Source of the DNA: Planctomycetota bacterium
GTDB taxonomy: Bacteria; Planctomycetota; UBA1135
NCBI GenBank assembly: GCA_018671175.1
Contig: JABHIE010000030.1
Coordinates: 1 to 64,000, forward strand
Length of the DNA stretch: 64,000 nt
Direction: 5' to 3'
Shown: piece by piece, positions 25,960 to 34,269 of the stretch
How positions within the stretch are numbered: position 1 is the stretch's first letter
Layout: every line of letters begins with the position of its first letter
Notes under the pieces: generated by a model
Told to the model about the DNA's origin: nothing
What the model saw: only the letters and a program-made list of their open reading frames with translations
Database searches by the model: none
Translations under genes and position numbers: made by a program

Positions 25960-27574
25960 TTGGGGTGAAAATCTAGGCTTTGATCGATTATGGATGGCCG
26001 CGGCGCTTGCGCTTGTGGTGCTTGCAATTGATTTGCCTGTTCAGCGTAACCCACAGTTTGCTCCATTTCGCTGGTTTCATCGGCTGGTTCTTTATTTTTC
26101 CGCACTTCCCGTTGCCGCAAGCTTGCTGGCTCTTGCCGTTTTGCCTGTTGCCGTGTCATCTGCAATGCAGCCCGACGCGCAAGGCAAGCCAGACGTTTTG
26201 GTCATCTTGCTCGATACCGTGCGCGCAGATGCACTGACCCGAGGCGGATGTGAGCACAACACTTCGCCTCGCCTTGACGCTCTCGCTGCACAAGGCGCTG
26301 GGTTTTCACAAACGGTCGCTCAATCTAGCTGGACGAAGCCATCCGTTGCAACCCTGCTCACGGGTCGCACACCAAGCCACCACCTGGCTGTAGGCCGACC
26401 TGCTGTTAACTTTTTCCCAAACCTTGAAAATAATCAACGCGTGTTGGCCGAGGCCTACGCCATCGAGGGATACGATACTTGCGCTATTTCATCAAACCCC
26501 AATATTGCATCGGCTTTTGGTTTCGCTCAAGGTTTTTTTCAATTTAGCGAAAACTTCTCTTGGCGCGCGGATGACATCCTTGAAACGGGGAATGAGTGGC
26601 TTGATGGGCGTCAAAACGACGATCGGCCATTTTTTATGTATATGCACTTCAATGATGCGCATTATCCCTATCGACCCATTGCCCCCTATCAAGGTATGTT
26701 TAACAAAGGCGACCTTGAGGCGCAGTTAGACGGGCGATCCGAGAGTGCGTTCCGCTTGGGTGAGCGTGATTATTCTGTCGAAGAAGTCGAGGTTCTTAAA
26801 CTAAAGTTCTATGAGCAAATTCGATTTTTAGATGACCGCGTAGGTGGCTTTGTTGAAGAGCAACTCGCAAATAACGATAACTTGATTGTCGTCATTTGCG
26901 CGGATCACGGCGAAGAATTTCTTGAGCACGGCGACCTCGGGCATGGGCACTCGCTTTACGACGAATTGATTTTGGTGCCTTTGCAGTTTTCCTGGAGTGC
27001 CAAGCTAGGCGAGCGACTTGGGCTTAAAGCTGGTGCGCATCCAGAGCAAGTCCGCCTCATGGATGTCATGCCCACTCTGCTCGAATTAACCGATCTTGAT
27101 TGGCCGGCTGCAGCCCCAAAGCTCGACGGCGAGAGTTTGCTGCCATTCCTTTTAGGTAAGCCTGAGCAAGACCGCCCCGCTTTTTCCGAGAGCGACCACC
27201 CCGGAAGCCCCCTATCTGGGCCTGCAGGGCCCCTTCGCTCTTGGCGAGAAGGCCAGTGGAAATATATCGAAAGCGATCGGTGGTCTAGTTCCGCAGACCG
27301 CATCTGGCTCTTTGACCTTAAACAAGATAAAGGCGAGACGCGCAACTTGGCCGGGCAACCAACCTATGGGCCGCAGCTGCTTTCTCTCACCCAGGCACTA
27401 GAGAGCTCCGGTTGGCTCGTCAATAAACCCCAAGCCCCAAGCGCGCATACGATGCTTCACAATGCAATGAGTGCGTCGATGGAAGAGCTTGGATATGCCG
27501 GTGATGTAGCACCAGAAGAAGGCGCAACGGCAGAGTTCGCACCTGGCGCCGTGCCGTGGTTTTCGCAGGACTGA
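25829..27574 (+). CDS. membrane-anchored sulfatase-fold enzyme with Thr in place of the formylglycine Cys
   Basis: About 581 residues from the ATG at 25829; an upstream in-frame ATG at 25760 is possible. Hydrophobic segments fill the first 100 residues (GRFFFIVSSTALASALIG; WMAAALALVVLAIDLPV; LVLYFSALPVAASLLALAV). The alkaline-phosphatase-superfamily domain follows: metal site VLVILLDTVRADALTRGG, nucleophile region SSWTKPSVATLLTGRTP, and ICADHGEEFLEHGDLGHGH. The usual C-x-P-S-R is T-K-P-S-V, so a Thr nucleophile, as in LtaS-type phosphotransferases, is more likely than formylglycine. The active site faces the periplasm. Confidence 0.85.
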   Translation: MGRFFFIVSSTALASALIGAWRAWVAFSSGLWSEFGDGLLFWFTWGENLGFDRLWMAAALALVVLAIDLPVQRNPQFAPFRWFHRLVLYFSALPVAASLLALAVLPVAVSSAMQPDAQGKPDVLVILLDTVRADALTRGGCEHNTSPRLDALAAQGAGFSQTVAQSSWTKPSVATLLTGRTPSHHLAVGRPAVNFFPNLENNQRVLAEAYAIEGYDTCAISSNPNIASAFGFAQGFFQFSENFSWRADDILETGNEWLDGRQNDDRPFFMYMHFNDAHYPYRPIAPYQGMFNKGDLEAQLDGRSESAFRLGERDYSVEEVEVLKLKFYEQIRFLDDRVGGFVEEQLANNDNLIVVICADHGEEFLEHGDLGHGHSLYDELILVPLQFSWSAKLGERLGLKAGAHPEQVRLMDVMPTLLELTDLDWPAAAPKLDGESLLPFLLGKPEQDRPAFSESDHPGSPLSGPAGPLRSWREGQWKYIESDRWSSSADRIWLFDLKQDKGETRNLAGQPTYGPQLLSLTQALESSGWLVNKPQAPSAHTMLHNAMSASMEELGYAGDVAPEEGATAEFAPGAVPWFSQD

Positions 27575-27590
27575 CCCAATAAACTAACCG

Positions 27591-27653
27591 AAATTGCAAA
27601 AATGGTGCGGTTGCTGGCGTGAAATTGCACTTTTTTTGCAATTTTTGCAATTC
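27591..27653 (+). promoter_or_regulatory. cluster of TTGCAA half-sites upstream of glnA
   Basis: Between the sulfatase-fold gene and glnA, AAATTGCA occurs at 27591-27598 and 27622-27629. The second copy is followed after eight bases by TGCAATTTT, giving an imperfect palindrome at 27622-27646. A further TTTTTGCAATTC ends at 27653. The cluster sits 80-140 bp before the glnA start, where a nitrogen-responsive operator would fit. The regulator is unknown; part of it could simply be AT-rich terminator-like sequence. Confidence 0.45.
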
Positions 27654-27731
27654 TAGGGTGGCAAATATCAATTACTGCGTTATCTTTTCGCCAGGCAAAG
27701 AGCGCAACGCCCCCTTGCTGCACACAACATC

Positions 27732-29114
27732 ATGAACACAATGCCCAAACGATTCTCCACACATGCCAAAATGTCCCGCGAAGACATTTTGACCCACATG
27801 AAAGAGCATGATGTCCGTTTTTTGCGCCTGCAATTCATGGATATCACAGGCATCAACAAAAACATCGAGGTGCCGCATAGTCAATTCGAAAAAGCGCTCA
27901 ACGGCGAGGTCATGTTTGATGGCTCTTCCATCGAAGGCTTCACGCGCATCGAAGAATCAGACATGTTGCTCAAGCCTGATTTTGGCACATACCGCGTTGA
28001 CCCATGGGACAGCTATGGCGTCCACGAGGCGAGCCATGGGCAAGTTGCTTCCATTATTTGCGATGTTTACGGCACAGACGAAAAGCCATTTGAAGGCTGC
28101 CCGCGAGGCATCCTGCGTAAAGTTATCGCCGAAGCCGCTGAATTGGGCTACGAAATGATGGCCGGCCCTGAGGCAGAGTTCTTCCTTTTCATGCGCGACG
28201 AAGATGGTGGTGCAACAACCAACACTCACGATAGCGCTGGTTACTTTGACCTCGCGCCTCTTGACCTTGGCGAAGAGTGCCGCCGCGAGATTGTCATCGC
28301 TCTTGAAAAGCAGGGTTTTGAAATTGAAGCCGCCCACCACGAAGTTGCACCGGGCCAGCACGAAATTGATTTCAAATACGGTGGCGCGCTTGAAACCGCC
28401 GACCGCTTGTCGACATTCCGCTTCATCGTGCGCCGAGTGGCACGCGACATGGGCCTCCATGCCACATTTATGCCTAAGCCAATTTTTGGCCAAAACGGTT
28501 CGGGGATGCATGTCCACATGTCACTCTTCGAAAACGGTGAAAACATCTTCTACGAAGAGGGTGCTGCCGATGGCGGCATTTCTGACCGAATGCGTCACTA
28601 TGTTGGCGGTTTGCTGAAGCATGCACGCGCCCTGGTTGCCATCACCAACCCCACGGTCAATTCATACAAACGGCTCGTCCCTGGTTACGAGGCGCCAACT
28701 CACCTTGCTTGGTCGATGCGCAATCGCTCGCCGCTCATCCGCGTCCCTGATCGCCGCGGCATTAGCACGCGTTGCGAGCTTCGGATGCCTGACCCATCCT
28801 GCAACCCATATCTCGCTTTTGCGGCAATGCTCGCCGCAGGCCTTGATGGTGTGCGCAATCAAATCGACCCGCCAAACCCGGTTACGGGCAATGTTTATCG
28901 CATGAGCGAGCGTGAGCGCACACGCAATAAAATCAAGAGCCTGCCTGGCAACCTTGGTGAAGCCTTGGTCGCTTTCGAAAAAAGTTCCGTGCTCAAAGAA
29001 GCCCTTGGCACTCATGCATCTCAGCAGTTCTTGACTGCCAAGCATGCAGAATGGCGTGAGTACATCGCTGCGGTTCACCCCTGGGAACTCGACCGCTATT
29101 TGACCTCGATGTAG
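27732..29114 (+). CDS. glnA: glutamine synthetase type I (GSI-alpha-like)
   Basis: 460 residues. Hallmarks: FMDITGINKNIEVPHSQFEK, VMFDGSSIEGFTRIEESDM, AGPEAEFFLF, NGSGMHVHMS and the ATP-site KRLVPGYEAPTHLAWSMRN. It makes glutamine from glutamate, ammonia and ATP as a dodecamer in the cytoplasm. The C-terminal region resembles Bacillus-type GSI-alpha (SERERTRNKIKSLPGNLGEA, then VHPWELDRYL) and shows no adenylylation-type NLYDLPPEE motif. Regulation is therefore more likely by feedback or transcription. The start could also be the ATG at 27771 (MSREDILTHM). Confidence 0.96.
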   Translation: MNTMPKRFSTHAKMSREDILTHMKEHDVRFLRLQFMDITGINKNIEVPHSQFEKALNGEVMFDGSSIEGFTRIEESDMLLKPDFGTYRVDPWDSYGVHEASHGQVASIICDVYGTDEKPFEGCPRGILRKVIAEAAELGYEMMAGPEAEFFLFMRDEDGGATTNTHDSAGYFDLAPLDLGEECRREIVIALEKQGFEIEAAHHEVAPGQHEIDFKYGGALETADRLSTFRFIVRRVARDMGLHATFMPKPIFGQNGSGMHVHMSLFENGENIFYEEGAADGGISDRMRHYVGGLLKHARALVAITNPTVNSYKRLVPGYEAPTHLAWSMRNRSPLIRVPDRRGISTRCELRMPDPSCNPYLAFAAMLAAGLDGVRNQIDPPNPVTGNVYRMSERERTRNKIKSLPGNLGEALVAFEKSSVLKEALGTHASQQFLTAKHAEWREYIAAVHPWELDRYLTSM

Positions 29115-29115
29115 C

Positions 29116-30171
29116 CTAAACGCTCGCTTCAGCTATTTTTTGCATGGCCAACTCAAGGCCACGCTCAACAGCAAAAGCAAAAGGCTCTGGGTCAGCTGAC
29201 CCGGGGCCTTTTGCCGCTAAATCGTAAGCCGAGCCATGCATTGGGCTCACGCGCAACAAGCCTTTAGCGCCGACAAGCAATGTCCAGGCGCGCTCACGAC
29301 CGAGCAAACGAAGCGGGATAAACGCCTGGTCGTGATAGAGCGCGACGACGACATCCCAATGCCCATCGCGACCTTCTCCGAACACGATATCAGGGACGGC
29401 GGGGCCAGCCGTTTCAAAGCCCCATTCTTGTTTGGCTCGCTCGATGGCCGGCAATAACACTTTTGTTTCTTCTTTGCCAAAGGCGCCGCTTTCGCCGGCA
29501 TGGGGATTGAGCCCGGCCAAAACGACGCGTGGGTTATCAAGGCCTAAAGTCTCGCGCGCTGACTCATGCGCGATGCGGATTTGTTTTGCGACCAAACCAA
29601 TCTCAAGCCGGTCGAGTGCCTCTCGCAAGGCCATGTGCCTCGTGGCAATCAAAACGCGTAGATCACCCGAGCAAGCCAGCATGCCGTAACGGCGGCTTCC
29701 GCTCAACTCGCCGAACATTTGCGTCTGGCCTTCGTAGGGATAACCGGCCAAATGCATGCTCTCTTTATGGATTGGCGGTGTTACGACTAAATCTGCACCG
29801 CCCGACAGGCACAACTGACCTGCACGCAAATTGGCTTCGGTCGAAGCCAAGCCGAAAGCGGCGCAGGGTTTGCCAATTGGGTCATTTGTTTGAGGCGCCT
29901 CTAACTCAATTACAGGCAATGGCCCAGTTGCCGGCAGAGCAAAGCCCTCTTCGGCCGTCGCCACAGAAACAAGATTGCCAAGCGAGGGCTCGATAACACC
30001 AGCGTCCACGCAAGCCGTCGCCAATTTTTGGAGGGCCTCGACTTTCCCAAACAGCAAGGGGCGACATCTCTCTCGCAACTGAGAGCGAGAAAACACACGC
30101 AGGGCAAGTTCAGGGCCGATTCCGCCGGCGTCCCCCTGCGGAACGGCGACGCGGGGTTTGGCGTAGCTCAG
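29116..30171 (-). CDS. pdxA: 4-hydroxythreonine-4-phosphate dehydrogenase, apparent CTG start
   Basis: About 351 residues when read from a CTG at 30171. That start is needed to include the family N-terminus RVAVPQGDAGGIGPELALRV (compare TPGDPAGIGPE). From the in-frame TAA at 30205-30207 down to this CTG there is no ATG, GTG or TTG. The GTG at 30096 would delete the motif. Metal/substrate His residues occur in VTPPIHKESMHLAG and VALYHDQAFIPLRLLG. PdxA oxidises 4-phosphohydroxythreonine in the DXP-dependent B6 pathway. The CTG overlaps the TGA of the upstream gene. Confidence 0.9.
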   Translation of the reverse strand: MSYAKPRVAVPQGDAGGIGPELALRVFSRSQLRERCRPLLFGKVEALQKLATACVDAGVIEPSLGNLVSVATAEEGFALPATGPLPVIELEAPQTNDPIGKPCAAFGLASTEANLRAGQLCLSGGADLVVTPPIHKESMHLAGYPYEGQTQMFGELSGSRRYGMLACSGDLRVLIATRHMALREALDRLEIGLVAKQIRIAHESARETLGLDNPRVVLAGLNPHAGESGAFGKEETKVLLPAIERAKQEWGFETAGPAVPDIVFGEGRDGHWDVVVALYHDQAFIPLRLLGRERAWTLLVGAKGLLRVSPMHGSAYDLAAKGPGSADPEPFAFAVERGLELAMQKIAEASV

Positions 30172-30830
30172 AAACCGTAGTCTACGAAGAGCAACTCGCC
30201 AACATTAGAGATAATAATCTCAATGGGTTTGACGCCGACATTGGCAGCATTGGGAACAATCAGCAAACGGGTTCGTGCTAAGCTTGGAACGGAGGCGAGC
30301 AATTCTCGAAGAGGCAACTCGATGCAAGATGTTGTGATCGTAGTATCTAAATTAAAGTTTGGACCAGCAATCAATAACCTCGCGCCAAAATATTCGCGTG
30401 GAAGCCACTGCCACACCGCAACATCGCCACGAAGGATGTCAGCGACCCAAAACTCGACAACAGCCTGACGCTCAACGGCAAATGCAGAATAACCAAAGTC
30501 ACGGTTTACGATGCCAAAAGGCATACCATTTGCTGCAAGGATGCGCTCAGAAAGATCATCTGAGCCAAGGAAGCCCAGCGTTGGGCGATGCGCAAACACC
30601 TTAATGTTGGGCTCACTATGCCCAAGACCGCGCCAGAACATTAAATCTAAGGCATCGTCTTCGTAGCAGGGAAGACTGCCGACTACAGGATTGTCACCTC
30701 TATCAGAATTAATGACATCTTTAGTCGAGGCCGTCAAATCGAACACCGGCAATGCAGCAAACAAAATGAGCGACAAAGAGAGGCCAAAAGCCAAACCGAA
30801 TCGAAGTCTTTGTTTAGGTTGTATTTGCAT
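30168..30830 (-). CDS. membrane-anchored protein of unknown function
   Basis: 220 residues from the ATG at 30830 (MQIQPKQRLRFGLAFGLSLS, then LILFAALPVF): a basic N-terminus and one hydrophobic anchor or uncleaved signal. The remainder is probably periplasmic, with WVADILRGDVAVWQWLPREY and RTRLLIVPNAANVGVKPIEI. A longer in-frame start at 31013 adds an improbable Cys-rich stretch over the upstream gene. It is sandwiched between the TPR/zinc-finger gene (7 bp) and pdxA (overlap), so probably one operon. Function unknown. Confidence 0.65.
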   Translation of the reverse strand: MQIQPKQRLRFGLAFGLSLSLILFAALPVFDLTASTKDVINSDRGDNPVVGSLPCYEDDALDLMFWRGLGHSEPNIKVFAHRPTLGFLGSDDLSERILAANGMPFGIVNRDFGYSAFAVERQAVVEFWVADILRGDVAVWQWLPREYFGARLLIAGPNFNLDTTITTSCIELPLRELLASVPSLARTRLLIVPNAANVGVKPIEIIISNVGELLFVDYGF

Positions 30831-30837
30831 CTTGAAT

Positions 30838-31845
30838 CTATGCAGCAAAAAGGGCTGGCTCTGCTTTGCGAATCCAGGCGCTGGAATCTTGATCGGCGCC
30901 AAGAGTGGCAAGAAGCTCTGGGGCGGAGCGTAGCCACTCGATGGCCTGACTCCACAAGGATGGGTAATGATTGCGGATGTGCAGCAACATCTTGCTTGCG
31001 GCAGGCGCATCATCTAAGGCCAAGTGCTCAACAACAATGTTGTGAAGCACAAAAGAAAATTCAGGCTTGCGAGCGACTAGCCCACTTGCCACAACCCAGC
31101 GATAAATGCGCAAAGCACGCTGACTCTCGCCGAGTCGATCGTAAACCAAACCAAGCTGAACAGCGGCATGGCCACGATTCACTAGGCGATCGGTGCGAAG
31201 GAAAACTTCGCGATAGGCGTCGATGGCCTCGCTGTCATTGCCTTGCGACTGCAAGACAAAACCCAAATAAATCCGAGCCTCGGCGAATTTAGGCTTGAGG
31301 CGCAAAGCCTCGCCAAGCAATTGATGGCTCTTAACAAGCTGATTGCTTGCATCATGACGCAGGGTTTCTGCTGACAAACGAGCTGCGCCACTTTCTTCGG
31401 CGGCATGGGCTGCATCAGCGGCCTCGCCTTGCGTGAACTCATCGATGACAACTGGCTCTTGAGCTACGCGCAGTAGATAATCGCCGTCAGTGGCAACTAG
31501 AGCGTAGGCTTTGCCCAACTCGTAAAGAGCTTGAGCGAGGCGGCGCAGAATTTCTGCGTCAGTCAGGCCATCGAACAAATCTTGACCGCGCATGCGACGC
31601 AAACGAGTCGAGAGCGAACCCGGAATCGCGGCATCACGGTGGGCAAGGGCTTGCAAGCGGATGGCTTCAAAAAACTCGGCGCAATCAACACAAGACTCAA
31701 TGTGCACCAAAGTGCGGCGTGCGGGATCTTCGGCAAGCTCACCGTCAAGCAGAGCGGACAAATCACGCTGAAAGGCCTGACATAAAACGCGAGGTGCCGT
31801 TTGCACATTACGCATGGCATCAACGAAACCAGTGCGGTCGTACAT
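30838..31845 (-). CDS. anti-sigma zinc-finger protein fused to TPR repeats
   Basis: 335 residues. The N-terminus holds a zinc-binding anti-sigma motif, H48-x3-C52-x2-C55 (VHIESCVDCAEFF), of the ZAS type. From about 165 onward are TPR-like repeats (LLGEALRLKPKFAEARIYLG; AIDAYREVFLRTDRL; AALRIYRWVVAS-like pattern). There is no membrane segment, so it is a soluble anti-sigma factor with a helical interaction arm. Its ATG overlaps the sigma gene stop (TAATG), which suits a sigma/anti-sigma pair. Confidence 0.78.
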   Translation of the reverse strand: MYDRTGFVDAMRNVQTAPRVLCQAFQRDLSALLDGELAEDPARRTLVHIESCVDCAEFFEAIRLQALAHRDAAIPGSLSTRLRRMRGQDLFDGLTDAEILRRLAQALYELGKAYALVATDGDYLLRVAQEPVVIDEFTQGEAADAAHAAEESGAARLSAETLRHDASNQLVKSHQLLGEALRLKPKFAEARIYLGFVLQSQGNDSEAIDAYREVFLRTDRLVNRGHAAVQLGLVYDRLGESQRALRIYRWVVASGLVARKPEFSFVLHNIVVEHLALDDAPAASKMLLHIRNHYPSLWSQAIEWLRSAPELLATLGADQDSSAWIRKAEPALFAA

Positions 31846-32675
31846 TAGATTTTGCCCCCGGTGAGTGTGGCGCGATCGACATGCGACTGCCCGGCCGAAA
31901 ACTTACGCTTCATGATGGTGAAGATTTTGCGGCGAGCGCGAAAAATTAGCATCTTTAGATTCTCGACACGAATATCAAGGGCCTCAGATGCTTCGCGATA
32001 TGGCTTGGCCTCAACCTCAACAAGAAAGAGCGCTCGCTTTTCACGGGGAGTCAAGCACTTGTAGGCGTGCAGGTAAAAGTGCAGGTATAGCTGCCACGCT
32101 GCGGCCAAATCATCGGCAGCCTCACGATTGGCTGTTTCTTCGAGCGGGGTGCGGCCATTGATATCGGCTGGCTCAAGAACTGGGTGGTCGTCTTCTTCGA
32201 CGCCGGCGGTGGCCAAGGGCATTACGCGATCGCGGTGAGTGCGGCGGCTGTGCTTGAGGACGGTATTGCGCACGATAGAGTGCGTCCAGTTGCGGAATGC
32301 AGCCGCACGCTCAGGCTTAAACTTGAATGGGTAGCGATAAATGTTAAAAAACACTTCTTGCAGTACATCGCCCACATCAACGGCGTGCGCATAAAACGAG
32401 CGACGCAAGTGGTGGTAAATCAAGCGGGTGATTGCCTCGTGATTCAGCTCGTAAAGCAAAGTAAAGGCCTCGTTGCTGGCCGTATCACGGTAAGCGGCCA
32501 TCAGCCAAGTCGACAATTGATCGCGATCTTTAGCCGTCGCCTGCTCTAAGCTCTCAGCCGCCAAAGCCAAATTGTCGTAACCCTCTACCCCGTCAGCCGT
32601 TAACTCTTGCGCAAACGCACTAAGTCGCTCGGCAAATGCCGGCAAATTATCGGTGCGAAGTTGTGCGAATGCCAT
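31845..32675 (-). CDS. RNA polymerase sigma factor (sigma-70 family, ECF-like)
   Basis: 276 residues. Region 2 is seen in DVGDVLQEVFFNIYRYPFKF and AFRNWTHSIVRNTVLKHSRR, and region 4 in CLTPREKRALFLVEVEAKPY and ALDIRVENLKMLIFRARRKI. An N-terminal extension of about 70 residues is unusual for ECF factors and may regulate it. The acidic linker GVEEDDHPVLEPADI replaces region 3. It probably directs transcription of its own operon under control of the ZAS/TPR protein encoded immediately downstream. Confidence 0.85.
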   Translation of the reverse strand: MAFAQLRTDNLPAFAERLSAFAQELTADGVEGYDNLALAAESLEQATAKDRDQLSTWLMAAYRDTASNEAFTLLYELNHEAITRLIYHHLRRSFYAHAVDVGDVLQEVFFNIYRYPFKFKPERAAAFRNWTHSIVRNTVLKHSRRTHRDRVMPLATAGVEEDDHPVLEPADINGRTPLEETANREAADDLAAAWQLYLHFYLHAYKCLTPREKRALFLVEVEAKPYREASEALDIRVENLKMLIFRARRKIFTIMKRKFSAGQSHVDRATLTGGKI

Positions 32676-32841
32676 GTGATGAGATCTACGCTATTGCTAG
32701 GTTAAAGAAACGCCCTTGGTAACTGAATTTTAGCTCTTTTTTTACTTTTATGCTAAAGAAAGCCGCTGGGCTATCCGATAGAGTCCAATTTCCTAGCAAA
32801 CCGGACACCTTCTTCCGCAAACGCACTAAAGTAGGCCACGA

Positions 32842-34269
32842 ATGCCCTCCAAAACCCCAGCCGATGGCTCAAAGATGGCCGTCCTTCGCATTGCGTGGCC
32901 CATTGGGGTCTCGATGGTGTCGTACACGCTTAAGGGTTTTGTCGACATGCTTATGGTCGGGCATCTCGGGCTCGAAGCTCTTGCGGGCGTTGGGCTTGCT
33001 GGTATTTTGGCCTGGAACATAACGGCCTTTCCATGGGGCGCTTTGCGTGGGCAACGACCACTTGTAAGCCAATATCTAGGGGCTGGCGACACAACGGCCG
33101 CACTGTCCTTTGGCGTGCACGCTTTTTACTTCGCAACGATGGCCTCGGCACTTTTTGTTGTTTTCGCCAGCCAGCTTGGGCAATTCGGCCAGTGGGTTGG
33201 TGAGACGAGCAATATCAGCCCTGAATCGGCAATCATCGCGGGTGAATATCTCGGCTTACGCATGTTATGGGCTGCACCCATGCTGCTCGCAATGGCGGTA
33301 GCCGAGTATCTGCGCTCAACCGAGCGGCCGCGCATCCCGATGGCGGCTGATTTATTGTCCCACCCACTTAATGTTGCATTTAATTATGTACTCATTTTCG
33401 GAAAATTCGGCATTCCAGCAATGGGTGTGCGCGGCGCGGCAATTGGCACTGGGCTCGCCGACCTCTGCGCCATGACGGTGATGTTCTGGCTTGCCCGACC
33501 CAAACGCGGGCAGTGGGCGCAACTCTCTCAAGAACACCCCCTACGCTTTCGCTGGAGCCGCATGAAGCGCGTCTTCGAAACGGGCTGGACGGGCGGTTTC
33601 CAATTCATGATCGAAGGGGGCGCGTTCGCACTCATCACTTATTTTGTCGGCTTCCTCGGGACGGCATCGCTAGCCATCCATCAAGCGGCCATTCAGCTTG
33701 TGCACATGTCTATCATGCCGGCCGTTGCTGTTGCCGATGGCGGGTCGGTTTTGATTGGCAAATATGTTGGGGAGCTTCGTTGGGAGCAGGTCCGCAAAAC
33801 CGTCCGTAGCGTGCTGCAACTCATTTTGCCGTTTATGTGCCTTATGGGCGTTGTATTCGTCGTTTGGGGCGAAGAGCTGATGGGTCTTTTCCTGAAAGAT
33901 TCCGACCCCATCGTGCATGCGAAAGCCATTGAGATGGGTGGCATGGTCGCGATTGCCGTCGCAGCTTGGCAATTTGGCGATGCCTTTCAGATCACCTACC
34001 GCTTTTGTCTTCGTGCAACAGGCGACCACAAATGGGTAATGTGGGCGGGCATCCTTGTCAGCTGGCTCCTTAATGTGCCCATCATTGCCGCAACGATTTT
34101 TTGGTTTAATGGTGATGTCTTCCACGCCTGGATGGCCTTCACCGCAGAAATTTATATCGGCGGCTGGATCTTCCATCGACGCTGGCGGAGCGGGGTATGG
34201 AAAAGCAAAAGGCTCGTAAGCGACGAGTCTGGTGTCGAGCACTCGTCGCTTGTTAGCGAGAGCGAATAA
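32842..34269 (+). CDS. MATE family efflux transporter
   Basis: 475 residues, about twelve hydrophobic segments. Family patterns: WPIGVSMVSYTLKGFVDMLM, then VGHLGLEALAGVGLAG, and PLNVAFNYVLIFGKFGIPAM with GVRGAAIGTGLADL. It is an inner-membrane antiporter exporting drugs or other cations with Na+ or H+. The last 15 residues (SDESGVEHSSLVSESE) are polar. The 3' end overlaps the convergent selW gene by 17 bp and contains the terminator hairpin of that gene. Confidence 0.92.
   Translation: MPSKTPADGSKMAVLRIAWPIGVSMVSYTLKGFVDMLMVGHLGLEALAGVGLAGILAWNITAFPWGALRGQRPLVSQYLGAGDTTAALSFGVHAFYFATMASALFVVFASQLGQFGQWVGETSNISPESAIIAGEYLGLRMLWAAPMLLAMAVAEYLRSTERPRIPMAADLLSHPLNVAFNYVLIFGKFGIPAMGVRGAAIGTGLADLCAMTVMFWLARPKRGQWAQLSQEHPLRFRWSRMKRVFETGWTGGFQFMIEGGAFALITYFVGFLGTASLAIHQAAIQLVHMSIMPAVAVADGGSVLIGKYVGELRWEQVRKTVRSVLQLILPFMCLMGVVFVVWGEELMGLFLKDSDPIVHAKAIEMGGMVAIAVAAWQFGDAFQITYRFCLRATGDHKWVMWAGILVSWLLNVPIIAATIFWFNGDVFHAWMAFTAEIYIGGWIFHRRWRSGVWKSKRLVSDESGVEHSSLVSESE
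34218..34251 (-). terminator. terminator hairpin of the selW gene, inside the MATE coding end
   Basis: An 11-bp perfect inverted repeat AAGCGACGAGT/ACTCGTCGCTT (34218-34228 and 34241-34251) lies directly after the selW stop on the minus strand. It is followed there by ACGAGCCTTTTGCTTTT. It is also coding sequence for the MATE C-terminus, so both functions share the bases. The T-tract is broken, so termination may be partial. Confidence 0.55.
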
